Shown: positions 1-6,316 of the stretch, in pieces | Position numbering within the stretch: the first letter of the stretch is position 1 | Layout: each line of letters opens with the position of its first letter | Notes under the pieces: model-generated | What the model was told of the DNA's origin: nothing | Database searches by the model: none | What the model saw: only the letters and a program-made list of their open reading frames with translations | NCBI GenBank assembly: GCA_025352435.1 | Contig: JANXTN010000271.1 | Coordinates: 1-6,316, forward strand | Direction: 5' to 3' | Origin: Ferruginibacter sp. | GTDB lineage: Bacteria > Bacteroidota > Bacteroidia > Chitinophagales > Chitinophagaceae | DNA length: 6,316 nt | Made by a program: the position numbers and the translations under genes

Positions 1-1
1 A

Positions 2-871
2 GCATTTACGGAGGCAAGAAACGGAAAACTTTTGCAGTACGAAGCAACATATGTAAATGCTTTCGGTAAAATCATAACCATTTTATTTAATCTTAAACCC
101 TTGTTTGATGATGAAGGCAGTGTAATTGCAATAATAGCGGAAGGCAGACCCATACAGGATATTGCAGATGCGAGAAAAAGACTGCAACAAAAAAATGAAG
201 AACTCCAGCAGTTTGCTACGCTTGCCTCGCACGATTTAAAAGAACCCCTGCGAATGGTAAAAAGTTTTATGCAATTGTTAAAGAAAAATTATGCTCCAAA
301 GCTGGATGATAAAGCAAATAAATACATTGATTTTGCAGTAGATGGTGCAGAGCGAATGACTGTTTTTATAAAAGATCTATTGGCATATTCAAATACCGGT
401 AGTGATGAAATTCCTAAAGAAAATGTAGATACACAATTGTTGGTGGATGATATTGTGGCTATGCAAAAAGCAGTATTACAGGAAAAACATGCACGGATTA
501 TGTATGAAAACTTGCCAACAATTGTGGCACATAAGACTCCACTGGCATTGGTATTGCAGAATTTAATAAACAATGCGGTAAAATACCAGCCTTCAAATTC
601 CAAACCCGTTATAAGCATCACCGCACAAGAAACAAAAGAGAACTGGCAGTTTGCAATAAAAGATAATGGAATTGGAATTGAAGAACAGTATCTTATAAAA
701 ATATTTGATCTTTTTAAAAGGCTTCACAATAATGCTGAATATAGTGGTACAGGAATGGGGCTTGCAACATGTAAAAAAATTATACAACAACATGGCGGTA
801 ATATTTGGGCAACATCTAAAGTAGGAGAAGGAAGTACTTTTTATTTTACCTTTATCAAACCAACCTTTTAA
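2..871 (+). CDS. PAS-linked sensor histidine kinase, 5' end outside window
   Basis: Two-component sensor kinase; it would autophosphorylate on histidine and pass the phosphoryl group to a receiver, probably the one encoded next. The frame is open to the left edge, so the gene starts upstream and the TTG at 32 is not needed as a start; 289 residues are visible. Residues 1 to about 50 look like the end of a PAS domain (the EGRPIQDI stretch matches the usual PAS exit). A short coiled linker leads to a HisKA domain with the H-box ASHDLKEPL, phospho-accepting His at visible residue 77. The HATPase_c domain follows, with N-box Asn191, G1 box DNGIGI at 221-226 and G2 box GTGMGL at 249-254; all key residues are present. 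The H-box style resembles kinases of the phytochrome/Cph1 type that pair with Rcp1-like receivers. It ends 2 bp before the receiver gene, suggesting one mRNA. The input signal cannot be told because the N-terminus is missing. Confidence 0.93.
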   Translation, partial: AFTEARNGKLLQYEATYVNAFGKIITILFNLKPLFDDEGSVIAIIAEGRPIQDIADARKRLQQKNEELQQFATLASHDLKEPLRMVKSFMQLLKKNYAPKLDDKANKYIDFAVDGAERMTVFIKDLLAYSNTGSDEIPKENVDTQLLVDDIVAMQKAVLQEKHARIMYENLPTIVAHKTPLALVLQNLINNAVKYQPSNSKPVISITAQETKENWQFAIKDNGIGIEEQYLIKIFDLFKRLHNNAEYSGTGMGLATCKKIIQQHGGNIWATSKVGEGSTFYFTFIKPTF

Positions 872-873
872 AC

Positions 874-1320
874 ATGACCCCCATCCATATATTACTTGTA
901 GAAGATAATGAAGGCGATATTTTTCTTGTTACAGAAGCCCTTGAAGAACGCAAAATAGTAAACAAAATAAGTGTTGCGAAAGATGGTAAAGAAGCAATTG
1001 ATTTTCTTGATAAAAAAGGTAAGTATGAAAATACTCTAATGCCCGATCTTGTTTTACTGGATGTAAATCTTCCAAAAAAAAATGGACATGAGGTATTGGA
1101 ATATATAAAATCGAAAGAAAATCTAAAGCAGCTTCCTGTTATTATGCTTACTACTTCTTCTTCGGAAAAAGATATTTTAAGGGCCTATAAAAACCATGCT
1201 AACTGTTTTATTACAAAACCTGTTGATGTTGATAATTTTTTAAAAGTTGTTTTTAGTATTGAAAATTTTTGGATAAACATAGTAACACTCCCCGCTAACA
1301 ATAGCAATGATAAAAGATAA
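874..1320 (+). CDS. Stand-alone response regulator receiver, Rcp1/CheY-like
   Basis: A 148-residue single receiver domain with no output domain. Visible signature residues are the acidic pair Glu10-Asp11, phospho-acceptor Asp63 in LLDVNLP, Thr93 in MLTTSS and Lys115-Pro116. The opening LLVEDNEGD and the LTTSSSEKDI segment are typical of the Rcp1-type receivers that serve phytochrome-like kinases. Expected role: accept phosphate from the upstream kinase and act through protein-protein contact or as a relay intermediate rather than by binding DNA. The ATG lies 2 bp after the previous stop and its last 14 bp overlap the next gene, so translation of all three is probably coupled. The partner assignment is inferred from gene order; the fold and active site are clear from the sequence. 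Confidence 0.95.
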   Translation: MTPIHILLVEDNEGDIFLVTEALEERKIVNKISVAKDGKEAIDFLDKKGKYENTLMPDLVLLDVNLPKKNGHEVLEYIKSKENLKQLPVIMLTTSSSEKDILRAYKNHANCFITKPVDVDNFLKVVFSIENFWINIVTLPANNSNDKR

Positions 1321-2737
1321 AAAACCATATAACATTCTTGTTATAGAAGATAACCCTGGAGATTATTTGTTGGTAGAAGAATTTATAACAGAGCATATTT
1401 ACCAGCCAAATATTAGCAATGCACACAATTTTAAAGATACTGTCGAGTTGCTAACCAATACCCAAAATTCGTTTGATGTCGTATTAATGGACCTTACATT
1501 GCCTGATAAAAGTGGTGAGGAACTCGTGGCAGAAATGGCATATTTTTTACCAAATTGCCCTATTTTAATTTTGACCGGTTATGCTGATATTGATTTTAGC
1601 ATCCAATCTATCGCTTTAGGTTTTTCTGATTATTTATTGAAAGATGAACTGAATGCTGCAATGCTGTATAAGAGCATTATTTATGCAATAGAAAGAAAAA
1701 AAACTACTCAGCTTGTTGAAGATTCTGAAAAAAGATACAGTAATCTTTTTCATTTAAGCCCACAACCAATGTGGTTATACGATTGTGAAACTTTACAGTT
1801 TATACAAGTGAACAAATCTGCGCTCAATCATTATGGTTACACAGAAGAAGAATTCTTGGCTTTAAAAATTACGGATATCCGTACGCCGGAAGATGCTGAA
1901 AAAATAAAATTGGCACTGGAAAAAAGTCAGCGTGCAGGTGAGGTTTTATATACAGGAACCTTTAACCATTTAAAAAAGAATGGGGAACTAATAAATGTAG
2001 AAGTGTACAGTACAGGCATTACGGTAAATGAAAGACCATGCCGGTCGGTAATTGCTATTGACGTTACAGAGAGAAATGAGCACGAGCATAGAATTACGAA
2101 AGCTATTATAAAAACACAGGAAGAGGAACGTTATGAAATAGGTGGTGAACTGCACGACAACGTATGCCAGATACTTGCAACAAGTTTGATAAGCCTTGGA
2201 ATGATGAAAAAATACATTGATCCAAACACAGAACAATGGTTCAACAATACAAAAGAGTATATTAACATGGCCTCTGATGAAATCAGAAATTTATCTCACA
2301 GACTTGCGCCTGCATTTTTTGAGGATTCTAACTTTGAGCTTGCTATAGAAATATTACTCAATTCTTTTAACGTCGCACATCAATATGAAATAGAATTACA
2401 TTTTGATAATTCGATTGATCAGGCAGGCCTTAGCCTTGATTTGCAGTTAAACCTCTATAGAATTGTGCAGGAACAGCTTAGGAACATTTTAAAATATGCC
2501 AAGGCGAATAAAATAACACTGGTATTTTTTGCAGAAAACAACCTACTGGTTTTAAAACTTACAGATAATGGCGTAGGCTTTATAACCGATAAAATAAAAT
2601 CGGGAATTGGTTTGGCAAATATGAAGAGGAGAGCCGAATTATTTTCCGGTCAGTTCTCAATTAAATCATCACCGGGTAATGGTTGTGAAATGACAGTGAG
2701 AATTCCAATGGATACAAAAAAATTACACAGGAGTTGA
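1307..2737 (+). CDS. Hybrid sensor: receiver-PAS-HisKA_3-HATPase histidine kinase
   Basis: A 476-residue kinase with an N-terminal receiver. Receiver (about 8-130): acidic Glu14-Asp15, phospho-acceptor Asp62, Thr90 and Lys112, with Asp113 where a cis-proline often sits. PAS domain (about 140-255), entered by SEKRYSNLF and left by DVTERN. HisKA_3 dimerisation domain with H-box GELHDN, His283, and the expected Gln at 287. HATPase_c with N-box Asn393, G1 DNGVGF at 420-425 and G2 GIGLANM at 433-439. No transmembrane segment is visible, so it is probably cytoplasmic. The start ATG lies inside the previous gene. The HisKA_3 class normally phosphorylates NarL/LuxR-type regulators; none is encoded here. 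The receiver may let the upstream kinase adjust this kinase's activity (inference). The 3' end overlaps the convergent lipid kinase gene by 15 bp. Confidence 0.94.
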   Translation: MIKDKKPYNILVIEDNPGDYLLVEEFITEHIYQPNISNAHNFKDTVELLTNTQNSFDVVLMDLTLPDKSGEELVAEMAYFLPNCPILILTGYADIDFSIQSIALGFSDYLLKDELNAAMLYKSIIYAIERKKTTQLVEDSEKRYSNLFHLSPQPMWLYDCETLQFIQVNKSALNHYGYTEEEFLALKITDIRTPEDAEKIKLALEKSQRAGEVLYTGTFNHLKKNGELINVEVYSTGITVNERPCRSVIAIDVTERNEHEHRITKAIIKTQEEERYEIGGELHDNVCQILATSLISLGMMKKYIDPNTEQWFNNTKEYINMASDEIRNLSHRLAPAFFEDSNFELAIEILLNSFNVAHQYEIELHFDNSIDQAGLSLDLQLNLYRIVQEQLRNILKYAKANKITLVFFAENNLLVLKLTDNGVGFITDKIKSGIGLANMKRRAELFSGQFSIKSSPGNGCEMTVRIPMDTKKLHRS

Positions 2738-3604
2738 AACTGGTACAATTATATTTAAAATGCCCGGACAAATTTTCGCTGACACTTTTCTTACTCGGCC
2801 TTGGTATTCCCCGTCAATTTGAAAATGCGTTTTGTTTATCATAGTAACTTCCACAGATGTTGAAGGAATAATTTCTATTTTTTTTGGATTGAATATGCCG
2901 GGTTTTAAAATCATTTTTAGCAATGAGCCTATAGCCAATCTTCTTACAATAATTACTTCAAACATACCATCACTCAAACTTCCCTCAGGATTAATAACTG
3001 CACCCGTGCCATATTTACTAGCATTTGCTATTACAACCATAAATGCATTACGCCTTACCTCCTGGTCATTTGTTTTTATAATGGCCTGCATTTTTTCTTT
3101 ATGCCAAAGAGTTTTTAAAATTACGAGAGCATAACCTAATTGGCCTCTTAATTTACCTTCATCAAAATGTTTTATTAAATGTGCATTTAAACCTATATCA
3201 CTTAAATGAAGGCTATATTTATTACCGTTAATTTTTATTAAATCACATTTTCTTAAATGGGCTTCTGCAATTATTTTTAAAGCTTCAGATGGAGTTTCGG
3301 ATATTTCTAGTTCTTTGGCCATACCATTTGCAGAGCCTGCTGGCAATATGCCAAGCGCTATATTTGTATTGGCAACTATATTGGCTAACATGGTAACCGT
3401 TCCATCGCCGCCCACTGCAATTACATATTTTGGCTGGTAGGTATTTATATGGTCTTTAATTTGTGTAAGAGTAAAATCTTTAGGAAGATGATAAATTTTA
3501 AAATTCTGATTTTTATCAAAAAAAAATTCATTTATCACATTATCCCAGTTGGTAGATTGATTTGTGCCCGAACTACTGTTTACAACAAATAAATATGATA
3601 ACAT
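2723..3604 (-). CDS. Diacylglycerol/lipid kinase, DAGK catalytic family (YegS/DgkB-like)
   Basis: A 293-residue ATP-dependent lipid kinase, expected to phosphorylate diacylglycerol or a related lipid at the inner membrane face. Evidence in order: N-terminal NSSSGT (9-14), corresponding to the usual NPxSG; nucleotide-binding GGDGTV (65-70); LGILPAGSANG (84-94), equivalent to the family's GTxND loop; GSLSDGMFEV (208-217); and IDGE (263-266) near the C-terminus. The length fits bacterial members, and no membrane helix is evident. The start is firm: an in-frame TAA lies directly upstream of the ATG. Its start is 28 bp from the divergent phosphatidate phosphatase gene, and its 3' end overlaps the signalling operon by 15 bp. 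One oddity is Gly94 where classical DAG kinases have Asp in GTxND, which leaves the exact substrate open; sphingoid or other lipid substrates are possible. Confidence 0.9.
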   Translation of the reverse strand: MLSYLFVVNSSSGTNQSTNWDNVINEFFFDKNQNFKIYHLPKDFTLTQIKDHINTYQPKYVIAVGGDGTVTMLANIVANTNIALGILPAGSANGMAKELEISETPSEALKIIAEAHLRKCDLIKINGNKYSLHLSDIGLNAHLIKHFDEGKLRGQLGYALVILKTLWHKEKMQAIIKTNDQEVRRNAFMVVIANASKYGTGAVINPEGSLSDGMFEVIIVRRLAIGSLLKMILKPGIFNPKKIEIIPSTSVEVTMINKTHFQIDGEYQGRVRKVSAKICPGILNIIVPVSTPV

Positions 3605-3632
3605 TTACTGCATTAATTTTTTATAAAATAAT
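3605..3632. promoter_or_regulatory. Short divergent intergenic gap between lipid kinase and phosphatidate phosphatase
   Basis: These 28 bp, almost entirely A and T, are all that separates two outward-facing start codons. In-frame stops on both sides (TAA at 3605-3607 read on the - strand, TAA at 3624-3626 on the + strand) rule out upstream extension of either gene. There is no recognisable Shine-Dalgarno site on either side and no convincing -7/-33 pair of the Bacteroidota type fits inside. The promoters must therefore overlap each other or reach into the opposite coding region. A regulatory role is inferred from position only. Confidence 0.3.
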
Positions 3633-4694
3633 ATGACCAGCGGGGCAACTTACATACCAGAAAAAATTTCTTTCAACCAAAAAGTACAGTTTAAATTCTT
3701 TAAATTTTTTCGGCTGCAGAAAGGAGCTTCATTAAAGTTATACAAAGGGTTTGCAAATCACAAATCCTGCTACATTTATGGTCATGCGCTTTCCATTTCC
3801 CCAATCAAAAAAAAACATTTTCGAAATTTCTTTTTATACAATTTTATCGCACTTTTAAGGCTTTTTATGGTACGCCCTATAAAAAATGCGGTTGTAGTAT
3901 TGCAATGGAAAAATAAAACTTATACTGCCAAGACTGCGGCAGATGGTTTTTTTAAATTTGAATGGGCGCATGAAGAACAGTTGTTGCCGGGGCTTTATGA
4001 AGTAGAAGCAATGTTGATGAAGAGAAACAGTACCAATATTGTTAAAGCAAGAATTTCAGGTACACTAATAGTTCCATCAGCTACAGATTATTCTTTCATA
4101 TCTGACATTGATGATACGTTTTTAATTTCTCATTCATCTAACCTGCGAAAAAGACTTTTTGTACTGCTTACCGAAAATGCAAAAAGCAGAAAACCATTTG
4201 AAGGAGTTGTAACCCATTACAGGATGTTACATGGTGTTGATGATGCTGACCCTTCTGACAATGCTTTTTTTTATGTATCCAGCAGTGAATGGAATTTATA
4301 TGATTACATAAAGGATTTTTTAAAAGAAAAGCAATTGCCCGACGGCGTTTGTTTATTAAATCAAATTAAGACCTTTTCAAAATTATTTTCTACCGGGCAA
4401 AATAACCACTCAGGAAAATTTACCCGTGTGGTAAAAATAATAGATGCTTACCCCTATCAAAAATTTGTTTTGCTTGGCGACGATTCACAGAAAGATATTG
4501 ATATCTATGCTTCCATTGTAGAACACTTTCCGCAAAATGTGTATTGTGTTTATATAAGAAAAGTAGGCAGTTCCGAAAAATCACGTGTGCTTTTATTACA
4601 AAAATCCATAGAACAAAAAGGGGTTTTATTTTGCTATTTTTCACACAGTGAAGAAGCTATTTTACATTCCAAAAAAATAGGCTTAATAAAATAA
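3633..4694 (+). CDS. APP1-type phosphatidate phosphatase (DUF2183 family)
   Basis: A 353-residue HAD-like phosphatase of the APP1 family, founded by the yeast actin-patch phosphatidate phosphatase, which converts phosphatidate to diacylglycerol. The catalytic half carries the HAD nucleophile motif SDIDDT, with Asp158 and Asp160 as nucleophile and acid/base; the family block SSSEWNLYD (216-224); and the acidic metal-binding block LGDDSQKDIDIY (281-292). Residues about 80-145 look like a small beta-sandwich, as is usual before this domain (RPIKNAVVVLQW, then ADGFFKFEW). The N-terminal 50 residues are basic and aromatic, which could favour membrane contact (inference). There is no signal peptide. 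The start is bounded by a TAA nine bases upstream, and the next Met is residue 79. Its divergent neighbour is a DAG-kinase-family enzyme that would run the reverse reaction. The family call is strong; the in vivo substrate is inferred. Confidence 0.88.
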   Translation: MTSGATYIPEKISFNQKVQFKFFKFFRLQKGASLKLYKGFANHKSCYIYGHALSISPIKKKHFRNFFLYNFIALLRLFMVRPIKNAVVVLQWKNKTYTAKTAADGFFKFEWAHEEQLLPGLYEVEAMLMKRNSTNIVKARISGTLIVPSATDYSFISDIDDTFLISHSSNLRKRLFVLLTENAKSRKPFEGVVTHYRMLHGVDDADPSDNAFFYVSSSEWNLYDYIKDFLKEKQLPDGVCLLNQIKTFSKLFSTGQNNHSGKFTRVVKIIDAYPYQKFVLLGDDSQKDIDIYASIVEHFPQNVYCVYIRKVGSSEKSRVLLLQKSIEQKGVLFCYFSHSEEAILHSKKIGLIK

Positions 4695-4702
4695 TTATGG
4701 CG

Positions 4703-4717
4703 ATAAGATCATCTTAT
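4703..4717. terminator. Small AT-rich inverted repeat between convergent genes
   Basis: ATAAGAT and ATCTTAT flank a single C, a perfect 7-base inverted repeat that can fold as a 6 bp stem with a 3-base loop. It lies in the 33 bp between the ends of the APP1-type and PAP2 genes, where a bidirectional terminator would be expected. The stem has only one G-C pair and the following T-run on the + strand is short, so it would be a weak intrinsic terminator. The call rests mostly on position. Confidence 0.25.
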
Positions 4718-4727
4718 TTAAAAGGAA

Positions 4728-5417
4728 TTATGTTGTAGCAGAGGAGTGAATCTCATTGTTTTTTTCCCTTTTAACTAGAAACCATTTTGCAAGCAAAAGC
4801 CAAATGATACCCAGGCAGAATGCAGCTATCACATCCGTTGCATAATGCAGTTTTAAATAAACTCTGCTGAAACCTACCAAAACAACTAAAATAAAACATG
4901 CTATAATAAGCAGCCACTTTAAAAACTGCTGCTTTACATTTTTGTAAATGATGTAAGCAATAATTCCATAAAAAGTTACACTGGTAAAAGTGTGTCCGCT
5001 CGGAAAACTATACCCATGCACTTTTGCTATTAAAGGTACAAGAGGTCTTTCTCTCTGTAAAAAAAATTTCATTAAAAACATTGCAGCTACGCTGGTGATA
5101 GAAATGGTTGCGATTTTATAAGCTGTTGATCTGTTGTTTTTGAAAAAAAGGTAAAATCCTATCAATAATATATTTGCAGGAAGTAAAAAATTTTGAGATC
5201 CAATAAACGTTATTACCTGCATAATTTTAGTGTGCAATGGGCTCACCCAAGGTTTTATATCTGCAAAAACCTTTTCGTCAAACGTAAAATTTTTATCATC
5301 AAAAATCATATCTGCCACGATAAATAATCCCCATAGGCATATTACAAAAAGAACAAACATCAGTAATACTGAAAGAGAAATTTCTTTTAAAAATGAGACT
5401 TTTTTATTTGTAGCCAT
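4728..5417 (-). CDS. PAP2-superfamily membrane phosphatase
   Basis: A 229-residue integral membrane lipid phosphatase with the complete three-part PAP2 signature: K-x6-RP (Lys117 to Arg124-Pro125), PSGH (139-142) and SR-x5-H-x3-D (Ser184-Arg185, His191, Asp195). About six hydrophobic helices are visible (near 15-35, 70-92, 98-116, 143-158, 166-183 and 196-214), with catalytic loops between helices 3-4 and 5-6, probably on the periplasmic face. Family substrates include phosphatidate, phosphatidylglycerol phosphate, undecaprenyl pyrophosphate and lipid A phosphates; the sequence alone does not choose among them. Both ends are charged. An in-frame TAA seven codons upstream supports the ATG. It starts 31 bp after the CvfB-like gene on the same strand and probably shares its mRNA. 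It is the third lipid-phosphate gene in a row with the DAGK-family and APP1-type genes. Confidence 0.92.
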   Translation of the reverse strand: MATNKKVSFLKEISLSVLLMFVLFVICLWGLFIVADMIFDDKNFTFDEKVFADIKPWVSPLHTKIMQVITFIGSQNFLLPANILLIGFYLFFKNNRSTAYKIATISITSVAAMFLMKFFLQRERPLVPLIAKVHGYSFPSGHTFTSVTFYGIIAYIIYKNVKQQFLKWLLIIACFILVVLVGFSRVYLKLHYATDVIAAFCLGIIWLLLAKWFLVKREKNNEIHSSATT

Positions 5418-5448
5418 TTTAATTTCAACTTTATGTTAGAGTTCTATT

Positions 5449-6279
5449 TTATTCCGTAAGTTTTATTCCCGTTTTTTCAAAAGTTATTTTCCTTTCTCTA
5501 AACAAATTGCCGGTGGTCATTTTAAAAGTTTTTTTACTCATTCCGAAAAATACATAAATATCTTCAGGATCACTCTTGTCATTGTACGGCAGGTATCCAT
5601 TATTCTCTTTTAATAACCTCAAAACCTTGGCTGCTTCGCCTTCTACACGATCATACCCCATTTTACCTGCTACCACATCTATTCTATTATCCGGATATAC
5701 TTTTTTTATATAGCCTTTAAATTTATCCCCCGTACCAATGGTCCTGTACACTTCATTTAAATGTAGTACCCCTGTGTGTTGGTTATTTATAATCATTAGG
5801 TAGCCAATATCTGTTCTTCTTAAAACTATCAAATCAACTTCTTCAGCTTCTGCAACCGTTAAATTTTCGTTGCTCAAAAACTGTTCTATTCTTTCCGTAG
5901 CAGCAGTACGGCCGGTTTGCTCATCTCTGTAAATTTTCACCAAGTATTCTCCCATAGGCCGCATTCCGGTTATTTGCTGACTCTTAGGTACAAACAAATC
6001 TTTCATCAATCCCCAGTCCATAAATGCACCTTGTTCCGTTACGGATACTGTTTTTAATTTTACAAAATTATCTACCACACCAAAAGGCTTTTGTGTAGTG
6101 GCTATAAGTCGGTCTTCACCATCATGGTAAACAAATACATTTAGCTCATCTCCTTCATTTAATCCTTCGGATACAAATCTTTTTGGTAACAATATTCCAT
6201 CTGCTCCATCATCAAGATAAACACCAAAATCTACCTTCCGCAACACTTTCAATAAATTATAATCTCCTGTTTTAATCAT
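5449..6279 (-). CDS. cvfB: CvfB-like RNA-binding protein with S1 domains and winged helix
   Basis: A 276-residue protein of the CvfB/YitL family, whose Gram-positive members have three S1-type folds and a C-terminal winged helix and bind RNA. Visible parts: a first S1-like unit (about 1-63, with DGILLP and VFVYHD); a second (about 70-135) with the hallmark GAFMDWGLMKDLFVP (84-98); a third (about 150-205); and a C-terminal winged-helix region (about 210-276) with YLPYNDKSDPEDI and FGMSKKTFKM. The length matches the family. The start is fixed by an in-frame TAA two codons upstream. In staphylococci CvfB affects virulence and RNA processing; the role in this organism is unknown, most likely RNA binding or translation-related. 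The PAP2 gene follows after 31 bp. It has no obvious functional link to lipid metabolism. Confidence 0.92.
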   Translation of the reverse strand: MIKTGDYNLLKVLRKVDFGVYLDDGADGILLPKRFVSEGLNEGDELNVFVYHDGEDRLIATTQKPFGVVDNFVKLKTVSVTEQGAFMDWGLMKDLFVPKSQQITGMRPMGEYLVKIYRDEQTGRTAATERIEQFLSNENLTVAEAEEVDLIVLRRTDIGYLMIINNQHTGVLHLNEVYRTIGTGDKFKGYIKKVYPDNRIDVVAGKMGYDRVEGEAAKVLRLLKENNGYLPYNDKSDPEDIYVFFGMSKKTFKMTTGNLFRERKITFEKTGIKLTE

Positions 6280-6299
6280 TTGTTATTTCGTTATCCAAA

Positions 6300-6307
6300 T
6301 AAAGGTA
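6300..6307 (-). promoter_or_regulatory. Possible -7 box for the cvfB-PAP2 operon
   Basis: On the - strand this reads TACCTTTA, seven of eight in agreement with the Bacteroidota -7 consensus TAnnTTTG when the two free positions are counted as matches. It lies 20 bases before the cvfB ATG and would give a very short leader. The -33 element would fall at or beyond the right edge of the window, so the pair cannot be confirmed. Confidence 0.3.
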
Positions 6308-6316
6308 AATAACAAT

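Noticed and set aside
32..34. TTG as the start of the first histidine kinase
   Set aside because: The frame continues upstream to the window edge with PAS-like sequence, so the true start is outside.
289..621. Open frame of 110 codons on the - strand inside the first histidine kinase gene
   Set aside because: It is antisense to the HisKA/HATPase coding region, cysteine-rich by chance and without any recognisable domain.
2832..3134. Open frame of 100 codons on the + strand inside the lipid kinase gene
   Set aside because: It lies antisense to a strongly motif-supported gene, has no recognisable domain, and is best explained as a shadow.
3175..3190. Inverted repeat TTAAATG-TG-CATTTAA
   Set aside because: It is inside the lipid kinase coding region (codons of Leu-Asn-Ala-His-Leu), and similar TTAAATG words recur nearby because of Leu and His codon use in AT-rich DNA.
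3561..3632. Search for a -33/-7 promoter pair for the APP1-type gene, starting from TTTG at 3561-3564
   Set aside because: No TAnnTTTG-like box occurs at the proper spacing; the nearest candidates are too close or mismatched.
5230..5439. Small + strand frame over the start of the PAP2 gene
   Set aside because: It is antisense to the PAP2 N-terminus, with no domain or credible start signal.

Overview
The window looks like ordinary chromosomal DNA from a low-GC member of the Bacteroidota, possibly Chitinophagaceae or a related family. That is an inference from the AT-rich coding sequence, the lack of clear Shine-Dalgarno sites, the two-component architectures and one weak promoter-like box of the Bacteroidota type. 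It holds seven convincing protein genes, the first cut off by the left edge. I see no rRNA, tRNA, CRISPR array, insertion sequence or prophage gene.

Left part (about 1-2737, + strand): a tight three-gene signalling operon. It encodes a PAS-linked histidine kinase (5' end missing), a stand-alone CheY/Rcp1-like receiver, and a second kinase built as receiver-PAS-HisKA_3-HATPase. Gene spacing is +2 bp, then a 14 bp overlap. The likely flow is from the first kinase to the lone receiver and perhaps to the receiver of the third protein, which would in turn control a HisKA_3 kinase whose usual NarL/LuxR-type partner is not in the window.

Middle (2723-4694): a diacylglycerol/lipid kinase of the DAGK catalytic family on the - strand, whose 3' end overlaps the signalling operon by 15 bp, and a divergent APP1-type (DUF2183) phosphatidate phosphatase on the + strand. 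Their start codons are separated by only 28 bp. On family grounds the two enzymes would run opposite reactions, diacylglycerol to phosphatidate and back.

Right part (4728-6279, - strand): a CvfB-like protein with S1 domains and a winged helix, followed 31 bp downstream by a PAP2-superfamily membrane phosphatase, probably co-transcribed. The PAP2 gene converges on the APP1 gene across 33 bp that contain a small inverted repeat. Three neighbouring genes (DAGK, APP1, PAP2) therefore all act on lipid phosphates. This is the most interesting property of the window, although each family is known. I found no evidence of a wholly new system.
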